Shown piece by piece: positions 1-9,211 of a stretch of DNA of 64,000 nt. The notes beneath the pieces are model-generated. The model did not search any database, was not told the DNA's origin, and worked only from the letters and a program-made list of their open reading frames with translations. The translations under genes were made by a program, and so were the position numbers. Origin of the DNA: Pyropia yezoensis (taxonomy: Eukaryota; Rhodophyta; Bangiophyceae; Bangiales; Bangiaceae); NCBI GenBank assembly GCA_009829735.1, contig CM020619.1:29848063-29912062 (forward strand). Reading direction: 5' to 3'. Within the stretch, counting starts at the first letter, position 1. Every line of letters starts with the position of its first letter.

Positions 1-1430
1 CCAGAGCGGACGCGGGTCAGGGCCCCCGTTCGCCTACATGCGGCCACCACCGCGGCCGCCTCCGCAGCTGCGACCGAGGTGGGGAGGCGCGCCGGTGAGG
101 CACCGCCGGCGGGTGGCAATGTCAGCCGCGTCCCAGCGCGGGCGGCGCTTGCGCGCAGTCGCGTGAGCGCCGCCCCAAGCGCCTGTCGGCGTTGCCGCGG
201 TACGCGAGCGGCCCAGCCTCCCACCGCGACGCCACCGCCATTGCTGCCGGCGGATGGCGCGGGGCCGGCCACGGACGGCGGCTCGGCGGCTGACGTGGGC
301 GGGGCTGGTGGGCGCGGCGACGGGGCGGGGGCGTGGGACGGCAATTTGAGCGGCCCACGTGTGGTCGGCCCCCCCGCCGCCGCCACGGCGACCACACCCA
401 CAACGGACGGCGGGGTGGCGCCGGGCGTCGGGGCGGGCGTGGGTGGCGATGCGACGGCGACGGCGGTTGCGGCTGGCCTCGCCGCGGCCGCGGTGCCGAC
501 GACAACGGTTCCTGGGGCCGCGATGGTGGCGGCCGGCGACCCGTCAGCCGTGCGCACCACGCCGACGGCGACGGCGGTTGGCAGGGAAGGCGGTGGTTGC
601 GGCGGTGCGCGGGTAGTGCTGGACTGGGGCGGGCGACCCCCCACCGACGGCCCCGTAGCAAACGTCTCGTCCGCCGCCGCCTCCGGCCACGGCCAGGCGG
701 CGGTGGCCCGCGGCTGCGCCACGCCAATAGTGGCGGCAAGGCGCGGCGGCGGCGCGAAGACCGCGGCGGCCGCGGGTGCGCCGGTGGCTGGTGGCCGGCC
801 GGCCAGGGCGACCGGGCCGGCGAGGGCGGGCGGTGGCGGGGCGGGCGACGGCGGCGAGGGCGGCAGACGGAGGGCGACTTGCGGGGGGTGCGACTGCCCC
901 CTTCCGGCCCCTGACGGCCGAACCGTCCGCTGCCGCACCCGGCCGCGTCGCCCCGCTCCGCGACGAGGAGCGACACCACGGCGGCAGCGGCGGTGGTGGC
1001 GGCGGCAAGCGGTGGCGCGCGGCGGATTGCGGCCGGCGGGCCGCTGCAGACGGGTTGGCGGCGGCGGGGGCCCTGGCGGTGGGGGCGGCGAGAGAGCGTG
1101 GAGGACGCGTGGCGCAGGGGTGCGACCCCCCTCCCTTCTCCCCCAAGCTCCCGCCTCCGCCCCCGTCACGGCCACCCGTGCGGCCTCCATGGAGGCAGAC
1201 GGCGGCGCCACAGTGGCAGTGGCAGGGGCGGAAACGGCGGTAAGTGCAGGGGTGGTCGGCATCGTGCCGGGCGAGTCGGTCGGCAGGCCGGCTTGGTGCG
1301 TCGGTGAAGGCAGTGGGGGCGCCGTGGGCGGTGGCGGGATGTTTATTGGCGGCAGGGGGGCTCCTCCCCTGCCGTCCCCCCCTCGGTCCCTGGCACCACC
1401 GCCGCTGCCCCCGTCGCCTCTCCGCCAGGA
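1..1430. other. GC-rich low-complexity DNA, no supported gene
   Basis: This stretch is extremely rich in G and C and made of short GGC/GCC-type motifs. Several frames on both strands stay open for hundreds of codons only because AT-containing stop codons are rare. The conceptual products are Ala/Gly/Pro/Arg-rich with no recognisable domain. It looks like the GC-rich spacer at 41.2-43.7 kb. At about 1430 the composition changes abruptly into family B retroelement sequence. Confidence 0.6.
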
Positions 1431-1814
1431 AGGCCGTCAACTGGGCTTACCGGCGAGCACCTTCAAAGACGGACAAGGCACAGGTACACGCGATCCGGGT
1501 AACAACCTTGCAGAGCATTACCGGGGCTCTGACTAAGGAGGCTCCTACGGACTTTGACCTGGAGACCGAGACCTCCAAGGAATCCTCGGACTCGGGAAAC
1601 GAGTAGGGCAGGCGCTCTCCCCAAGTGTCTTCCCGAATCTCCGACGGCAGGGTACTTCTACCTGTTATCCCCTTGCGTGCCGGGAAAAAGGACGGCAGGT
1701 ACCTGCTCAACTGGTAGCCGCCTGGACACCCTGTTTGCTCAAGGGGACCTTGCTCGTCTTGCGTAAGGACAACCTCAAAATTAATGCTCGTATGCGTGTG
1801 AAGAATAGTCTCCC
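1431..1814 (+). mobile_element. Family B Gypsy element, left fragment (end of gag, start of pol)
   Basis: The end of a Gag-like frame stops at 1606. It ends in an acidic Ser/Asp-rich tail finishing Gly-Asn-Glu, the same ending seen in the gag of families A and C. Pol sequence begins after it and is cut at 1814 by element A1, whose 5-bp target duplication is CTCCC (1810-1814 and 12535-12539). The rest of family B lies at 12535-13425 and 31532-36762. The left boundary near 1430 is approximate: composition changes there, and the rest of gag and the 5' LTR are not in the window. This is the oldest layer of the nest and a fossil. Confidence 0.75.
1594..1600 (+). promoter_or_regulatory. Candidate -1 ribosomal frameshift heptamer, family B
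   Basis: GGGAAAC lies in the gag frame as G GGA AAC, one codon before the gag stop (TAG 1604-1606), and pol is in the -1 frame. Heptamers of this X XXY YYZ form are established -1 slippery sites in retroviruses and Gypsy-like elements. The same motif is at the same place in families A (4575, 16298) and C (54304). Use in this family is inferred. Confidence 0.65.
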
Positions 1815-2176
1815 TGTAGCAATATGGTTGGCCGTATTGTGACCCTAATGTTAGGGGGGCTACTTATAATCCATGGCTTTCAATTTGAGAGTCCGTACTG
1901 GTCACGGTATCTATAAGTTACGTATGACCAGAGGGACTTGCATCTTGGGGTGGAGGGTAGTTACTAGTGTCTCCGAGGGTTTATAACGAGGGGGCCGGCG
2001 GTGAATCCACCGCCGGCCAAGGCAGACAACAAACCCCTCCCATTTGGGCTCCCATCTTGGTCCCGTGGCTTGCGCTCCAAGGACAGCAACCTTGGCCTCC
2101 CGGTGACGTTGGTGCCGATCCCCCTTGGTGAGTGTTCCCTGAGAGTGGACGTGCGACGGATTCCTATTGTGCTACA
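1815..2176 (+). repeat. A1 5' LTR
   Basis: The LTR is 362 bp, starting TGTAGCA and ending TGCTACA (7-bp terminal inverted repeat). It is preceded by CTCCC and followed by the primer binding site. It matches the LTRs at 12172, 13540 and 31169. About eight of its differences from the 3' LTR are clustered at 1866-1893. Confidence 0.95.
1980..2018 (+). promoter_or_regulatory. LTR TATA-like box followed by GC hairpin
   Basis: TTTATAA (1980-1986) is followed by an 11-bp perfect stem, 1993-2003 pairing with 2008-2018, with loop AATC. The arrangement recurs in all family A LTRs (about 12350, 13722 and, reversed, 31338), with small changes in A2. It is plausibly the U3/R promoter with a structured 5' end of the transcript. 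The start site is inferred. Confidence 0.5.
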
Positions 2177-2177
2177 T

Positions 2178-2194
2178 TGGTGGAGCAGCAGGGG
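2178..2194 (+). other. A1 primer binding site
   Basis: TGGTGGAGCAGCAGGGG begins two bases after the LTR end. It is identical to the sites in A2 (13904), A3 (31151, reversed) and family C (49302). The predicted primer tRNA would end in CTGCTCCACCA. It is not the usual initiator-Met type, and I cannot name the tRNA. Confidence 0.85.
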
Positions 2195-2401
2195 ACGGGT
2201 TTCCGTCACCCGTGTGGTGACGCCGTCTTCGGCCCTGGCACACGGATAGGGATCCGGTCCTTTTCTTGTACTCGTGGTGTTGCGACCTGATCGATTGTGT
2301 TGAGTTTTTACCTTTGACTGTGATCTACTGTTACTCTCCCCAATCTACCCCCTCGCTCTCTTATTCGTGGTGATTGTTACGTCGGTTGACTGATTGTGAC
2401 T

Positions 2402-4587
2402 ATGTCTACCCAAGAGACGGGGAACGTTCAAGATGACGGATCGGCGTCGACGCCGACTCCGGAGGTGACTACGGGAACCGGGATCGGGAACCCGATCGAC
2501 AACATTGAGACGCCAATGCTTTCCGGTGCCGGATCGACGTTTGGCACGGCTCGGACGGCAGGAGGCGGGGGCCCGCCTCAACTGTCATCGACCGACCTCA
2601 CTCCGCCGCCTCCTTCACCAGGGGATTCCCTGATGGCATCATTGGCCCGCATCGAGGCCCGGTTTTCCGGACTCGGCGCTCGTCAAGAGCGGACGGAGGA
2701 CGCAATGGCAGTGTTGATGTCAACACGCCACACGACGGGACCCCGTCGTGTTCCTCCCACACCGGTACGGTTTGAACCGGCCGGACTACTTTCGGAGTCC
2801 ACCGGGGTCGACCCCGGCGCAGCAACTCCCGGACAGCCCCCGGACACAATGGGGTATGGATCCGACTCGTCGGCAGAGTTGGAACGGAGTCACACGGAGC
2901 GATACGCTCGGAGCACCCGAAGCGGACTCCACGGACACGACCCGGCGGATACTTACGCCGGTGGAGAGTCGGTTATTGGGGGAGGGGGTACCCTCTCACA
3001 GTATCCCCATGACGAAGGAGGCCAGGCAACTCGGGTTCCCGAGGTGCCGACGCCTGAAGTACCATCTTCAGTGGTGGAAGCTATGACCGCTCAGGTAACT
3101 GCGAGCCTACTGAAGCGGATGGAGTCCGATGAGTTTGCTCATCAACTGGCTAAGCGACTGGATATCCAGGACGCTGACACGGAGATCGTCAACGAGGTCT
3201 TCCGGTCGGTTCTTACTCCGGAACGTTATCGTTTGGAGGACCGCCCTACCATCGTATCGGAATCGATGCGTAATACGTCGCATCGGGCGATCCGCTTTAT
3301 GCAGACCCTTATGAAGGGAGTCCCTATGTTCGGGGGGCCGAACGGACGCCCGTTGGCAGTCATCGGCTTCTTGACTAGCTTCAAGGCAGCCGCGGACAAG
3401 GCCCTCGTTAACGAGGGGCTGGCCCTGGAGATCGTCCCGTTCTTTGTTGATGAACGGGTGCGAGGCATCCTTCGCCAGGCATCCCAGATGCCGGGAATGA
3501 GGGTTGCGGCCACCCCCATGGATTACCGTGGGATTCTCAAGGAGCTGCTGAGCAGTTACCTCAGTGAGGACAAAAGTGCGAGGACCACTACCGGGCCCTG
3601 CGCACTGCCACCGCCCCGAGCTGGGAGGATGAGGAGATGTTCGGACGACGGATTCAAGAGCTCGACTACGAGCTGGGGAAGCTCCTCGGAGAAGGGGAGC
3701 TACGGGCCATCCTGTTCGCAGGAGTACCCAACTACGTGCGGATATCCGCACGGGGCGCCAACACGGCACGGACGAACATCAGTCGACTGATGCATATGTG
3801 CAAGTCCCTGGGGGACGCCTACCGGGTGCTTCACCCGGAGTGTGCTCTTACCTCAAAGCCCAAGGGTCAGGGGAGCAAGCTCGATCTTACCCCGGGACCG
3901 AGGCAAGACAAGATGGAACGGAAGGCCGCACCGGTACTGGTGGCTACCGAGTACGCCCCCACGGGCGAGGAGGAACCACTGGTTGACCAGCAGGGCCACC
4001 TGCTGTTACCGGCTACGCCGGTGATTGATGAGCAAGGTACGGTAGCGTACATCGCTCCGGCGGGGACCCAGTTCCAGGTCAGCGAGGGCACGGGACGTCG
4101 CGTCCCGTACGTACGGACTTCGGGGTACTCCCCGGTGACGGGTAACCCTCACCAGCCCTGGCCAACATGGGCGGTACGCACGGAGGCACCTCCGCAGATT
4201 GCGGGCCGACCCAACCGGTTGGGGGAGTCCATGTTCCGGTTGACCCAAGGACCCAAGGCCTACCAGGGAGCAGGCACTCGGGCGCTCGAGGGAGGCAACC
4301 GCAGCTACGGGGCTACCCCGATGCGAACTCAAGGGGGGACCGGCACGTCCGGATGTATGTTGTGTGGGGATCCCCAGCACTGGGTGTCTTCCTGCCCACT
4401 CATCCCCGAGGAGTCTTGGCGGGCAGCGGCGCAACGCAAGGCATCCACCGGGGGGTATCCCGCCAGAGCACCCGGACCCGCACCGGGTAGGCAGCCAGCT
4501 CCAGGTGGAGTACTGGCCGTCGAGGAGGCACCTCCTCAGCCGGATGTCCCGGCGGACAGCACCCTACCAAGGGCGGGAAACGAGTAA
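2402..4587 (+). pseudogene. gag: A1 gag
   Basis: This is the structural Gag protein region, about 728 codons. The ATG at 2402 is the first in-frame ATG and is conserved in A2 and A3; the slightly earlier open position starts with GTG. The N-terminal third is Thr/Pro/Ser-rich and likely disordered. A helical capsid-like middle follows, then a CCHC zinc knuckle near the C-terminus (Cys-Met-Leu-Cys, four residues, His, four residues, Cys) and a Gly-Asn-Glu end. The stop TAA sits five bases after the GGGAAAC heptamer. The copy looks broken, with about one break. Confidence 0.85.
4575..4581 (+). promoter_or_regulatory. Candidate -1 frameshift heptamer, A1
   Basis: GGGAAAC is read as G GGA AAC in the gag frame, just before the gag stop (4585-4587). 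Pol opens in the -1 frame, with its first ATG at 4596. A short GACC...GGTC pairing is possible downstream. The motif is conserved across three families. Confidence 0.65.
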
Positions 4588-4595
4588 GAGGAAGG

Positions 4596-7500
4596 ATGAC
4601 CGGGGGGCGCTGGGGTCACCCAAGCAAGCCACCCCGGAGTACCGCGGGGAAAGCCCCACGGCGAGCGCGTTTGAGCCGGCGCCGCATCAATCCCCGGGTA
4701 CACCTTCCGGCCCCGACGACACGGCGTCAGGGGATTGATGACCAACCTCCAAGGTTGGGAGGAGAGGACCGGATGCCCCGTCACGTTGAACCAGCCAAGG
4801 GCCCTGTCCAGGATGCCCGAGGAACACCGGATATCGGTGTAGGACATGTGCTGTTTACCTTGGAGAGTTTCAACGTATGAGCCACACTGGGGGTTGACCC
4901 CCAGTCGACACGATCGTACTACCCTGTACTGGATACAGGGGCTGGACCCAACCTTATCCGGAAGGATACCCTCCCGGACAAGTGGCTTCCGCGAGTCAGA
5001 GTGACTCGGGGACCCACCATCAAGGACGCGAATGGTCGCCTCATTCGTACGACCGCAGCGATGTCGCTGCGGGTTACCATCGGGGAACTCACCACGGAAG
5101 TCGACTTCCTGGTGTGTGAGACCCTATCGGTGCCCTGCATACTGGGATGCACCTTCATCAACGTTCACGTGGATGCAATCCGGCCAGGCCGGAGGACCGT
5201 CGAGCTTCAAGAAGCCGACGGGACGAAGCGAGGACATACGGCTATCGTCAGGGACCTGACGCTACAAGGGAGCCACGTTAACGTGGCTGAGGTGTACGCA
5301 AGCGTCGAGCCGAAGACACTTCGGTTGGCCAAGCGAGCTCGCTTTGAGCCGTTGTCGGAGACAGTCCTCCCGGTTAACTGCGACCCCGCAGGCATCTGCA
5401 GAGTCCGGTCCAACCTGCGGACGTACAAGCGCCATGGGTTGACCATGGCCAACGGTCTCATAGACCTCCCAGCAGGAGGGTCGTCCCTCCTGGTGATGGC
5501 GAACTATCGCCGTAAGGCAGTCACCCTCCCGAAGGGAACTATCCTCGGGATTGCCGAGCTCTACGAAGGAGATATCCTTACCCCTGACAAGGAAGGTCAA
5601 GTGGACCCACTTGAGGTGCTGGCGGTCGCCGAGCCCACCGAGCGACAGCAACCCGATGACGGGAAGCCTAACCCATCGGAGGCTCCGGCGAACATGCCGC
5701 CAAAGGACCAAGAAGCCTTGAAGGCCCTGGCCGAGGCTGACCTCGACCACCTTCCCCCTTCGGTAGCCGAAGGGGTACGACGGATGCTAAGAAAGCACGA
5801 CGTCATGTGGACAGGCGGGGCCTTGGGTACCATTGGGGCAACCCAACATCGTATAGACCTGGTACCAGGCGCACGCCCCGCCCGGTCACAACCGCACCGA
5901 GCGGGACCTATGCAACGAGAGATCGTTGATGGAGAAGTGAAGAGGATGAGTGAAGCTAAGGTGATCCGACCTTCGATGTCGGAGTGGGGTGCCCCAGTCG
6001 TTATCGTACCGAAGAAGGATCAAACCCCTCGGTTTTGCATCGATTATCGACGCCTCAACTTGGTTACCAAGAAAGACTCATACCCTTTACCAAGGATGGA
6101 TGAATGCAACGACTCCCTTGGGGAAGCTACGGTGTTTACCACCATCGATTGCAATGCCGGATACTGGCAGATCCCGGTGGCGGACGAGGATATCCCCAAG
6201 ACGGCGTTCGTCTGTCACAGTGGAGTGTACGAGTTCCTAAGGATTCCCTTCGGATTGTCCAACGCCCCCGCTACATTCCAGCGGGCTATCGACATTATAC
6301 TGTCGGGGGTGAAGTGGCGTAACTGCCTAGTGTACCTCGATGACGTCATCGTCTTCTCGCGTAACATGGATGACCATGAGCAACATGTTGACGAGGTACT
6401 CACCCTCTTGCGGAACGCCGGGGTAACCCTGCGTCTGAAGAAGTGCGCCTTCTTCCAACAGACGGTCGAGTATCTGGGCCACCAGATAACCCCTGGTCAA
6501 CTAGGGGTACTCGAAGCCAATACCCGGACACTCCGGGTTGCCCGGTTCCCTGACACCCAGACGCAGCTCAAAAGCTTCCTGGGAATGTGCAACATATACC
6601 GACGGTTCGTCAAGGACTTCGCTCGGATAGCTAAACCGTTAACGGCTCTTACGAGCAGTACCTTGCCCAAGGTACTCCAACCCCCTTCGCCTAGCGAAGA
6701 GGAGGCATTCGAGTCGCTGAAGCGAGCCCTACTATCCCCACCGTCCTTGCGTTACCGCACAGACGGGGTACCTTCGTCATCGATGTCGATGCATGCGATA
6801 CACAAGTGGGATGCACCCTGTTACAGGGAGAGACGTTGATCGGTTCCAATAACGTTATCCCGGACCTACGTCTGGTAGGGTACTTCAGCCGGACACTCAA
6901 CCCGGCTGAACGTAACTATAGTGCCACCGAGCGTGAGTGCCTCGGGGTCATATGGGCAGCACAACTGCTCCGTCCATACCTGGAGGGCTCCAGGTTCATC
7001 GTGAGGTCCGACCACGAACCCCTACGATGGCTCCTCAACCTTGGTGACAAGGATTCCGATAGCAATGGGAGGCTAGCCCGATGGAGGCTGAAGATGGCCG
7101 AGCACGACTACCGCACCGTGTATAAGGCTGGGTCAACCCACCACTACGGAGACGCGTTGTCGCGACTCGATACCCCAAGCGGGGATACCCGACAGGTGGA
7201 CGAAGACATCCCGGTGGTACCGGTGTGCATGGTGGGTAATGCTACCCAGGGTATGGTTGACCATACCATGGCACACCTTGCGTGCCCGTTGACCCTCGCG
7301 GACTTCCGCGAGGCACAGGCCAATGACGATGACTGTAAACGCCATCGCGCTAACCTCCTGGCTGGAACGGCCGGCATCTTCTCCGAGAACGAGGACGGAC
7401 TCATATATCGACGGGCACCCGCCGATGGACGGCATCAGGTCGTGGTTCCCGTGTCCTTACGGCAGGCCGTCATGGAACGAGGACACGAGAACCCCACAGC

Positions 7501-8761
7501 CGGACACCCGGGGGGCTCGCGCATGTTCGCAGCAATGCGAAGGTTCCTCTACTGGCCAGCAATGGCCGTCGACGTAATCGACCACGTGCGGGGATGCCAC
7601 CCGTGCGCACGGAATCGCATGAGTCTTCATAGGCGGGCATCCGCTATGAAACTGTTCCCCCCGGATGGACCCAACGAGCAAGTCGCTATCGATATACTCG
7701 GACCGCTTCCGGTAACGGAAGAAGGGAACAGGTACATCCTGGTCATGTCGGACCGCTTTACTAAGCTGTCACGGGCAGTAGCAATCCCGGACGACACGGC
7801 CTACACCATCATGAACGCAGTGGTTGACCACTGGATCAGTGCTTACGGAGTAATGAAGCAACTCCTCTCCGATAACGGAGCAAACCTTACGTCAGCATTC
7901 TGCACTAAGGTCCTTGGCATGTTCGGTATCGAACCCCGTCGGGCATCCGACTACCACCCGCAGTCCAACGGGCAAGTGGAGCGGTTCAACCGCACCATCG
8001 TCAAAATGCTCCAATGCTATGTGGCGGAACACACGAAGACGTGGGACAGGCGTCTGTCCGTCTTGACCCTGGCATACAATGCCAGGCCCCACCGGAGTAC
8101 CACCATTGCCCCCCTGGAATGGGTCATGCCGATGGGCGTCGGTAACCTGACGCTGCCACCGGGCACATGCACTCGGTATGATATACCGAAGGGCCGACCG
8201 GCCGAACGGATCCACTTAGCTTGGTTGGCCAAGCTATCGTGGATGATACCCAAGCTCAAGGGTGCCCTTGACCGTACACAACTTCGATACAAGAAGAACT
8301 TTGACGCCCGGCTACGGGTGCGCAACGCGACCCTGGTAACAGGTGACTGGGTCTACATCAGACACCAGAAGGTTCGAGGGAACAAGCTTATGCAACCGGT
8401 CAAGGGACCGTACCAGATCTTACACAGAGATGATCACTCTGTCATACTGCACTCCGTTACGGAGATACAACGCATCAACCTCAACGATGTGACACCTGCT
8501 CCGAAGCCGGAACAGCCTCAGCCGGTACCGGCTGGGTTGCTACATGAAGCTCTTACAACCCACCGGTCAGATGACCCGGTGGGTCCGGATGGTATTCCAT
8601 ACCAAGTAGAGAGCGTGGTCGGACACACCGACCCGGACCTACCAGGACCCTGGTACGTCAAGGTTATGTGGGTCGGATACGACTCACCCACCTGGGAACA
8701 GGCGGCGAATATACCCCGCCAACTCCTCATGCCTTACATGAGGCGACGACGCCTACTGTAA
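4596..8761 (+). pseudogene. pol: A1 pol polyprotein (PR-RT-RNase H-IN-chromodomain)
   Basis: The order is protease (Leu-Asp-Thr-Gly-Ala motif), reverse transcriptase with Tyr-Leu-Asp-Asp, RNase H, integrase with a His-His-Cys-Cys zinc finger and a D,D,E core, and a C-terminal chromodomain-like segment (Trp-Val-Gly-Tyr ... Thr-Trp-Glu) ending in an Arg-rich tail. This order (RT-RH-IN, then chromodomain) defines Ty3/Gypsy chromoviruses, whose chromodomain is known to steer integration to chromatin. It is translated in the -1 frame relative to gag. This copy looks broken, about two breaks. A3 (28749-24583) has the same region open throughout. Confidence 0.93.
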
Positions 8762-8840
8762 CAACCCAACCGACACCGACTTCGGCTGTTGGGGGGTGAG
8801 GCTTATACCTACTGAGTAGGGTGTCACATGGACTCGGCAA

Positions 8841-8885
8841 GACTTAGGTTCACTAAGTTGGAGCGGACTTAGGCAAACTAAGTAA
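8841..8885. repeat. ACTTAG/CTAAGT hairpin repeats between convergent genes, A1
   Basis: There are two short inverted repeats of the type GACTTAGG...CTAAGT (about 8841-8858 and 8866-8885), 80-125 bp after the pol stop and before the end of the opposite-strand gene. A2 has about four copies and A3 about four, so copy number varies. They lie where the two convergent transcripts would end. A role in 3' end formation is only a guess. Confidence 0.55.
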
Positions 8886-9211
8886 GCTACTGACTTTTAC
8901 AAGTTTACTTGAAGGAGATGACTAACTCCGATAATCTTAAAGTATCCTAAGGCTTACACCAAGGTAAACCTTCAGCCAGGAGGCAAGTGACGGACCAAGA
9001 AGGTTGACCTTCATGAGTATTAACCAACCAGGATGGGTTGGGGGAGGCGAAAGAGAACCGAGGCAAGCCACGACTAAGTCAAACGGGGTACTCGCCAATG
9101 GCAGGCATTGCTATCATGCAAACGCCCCAGCGGGGGATGAGTTCATACTCACTACTACCCGGCCACCATAAGGGTTACCGGGGCCCTCTCCCTCTCAAAC
9201 AATAGCACTCC

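Noticed and set aside
79-1536. 485-codon plus-strand open frame in GC-rich DNA
   Set aside because: Open by composition: other frames on both strands are also open, the product is Ala/Gly/Pro/Arg low-complexity, and its end runs into retroelement sequence in the wrong frame.
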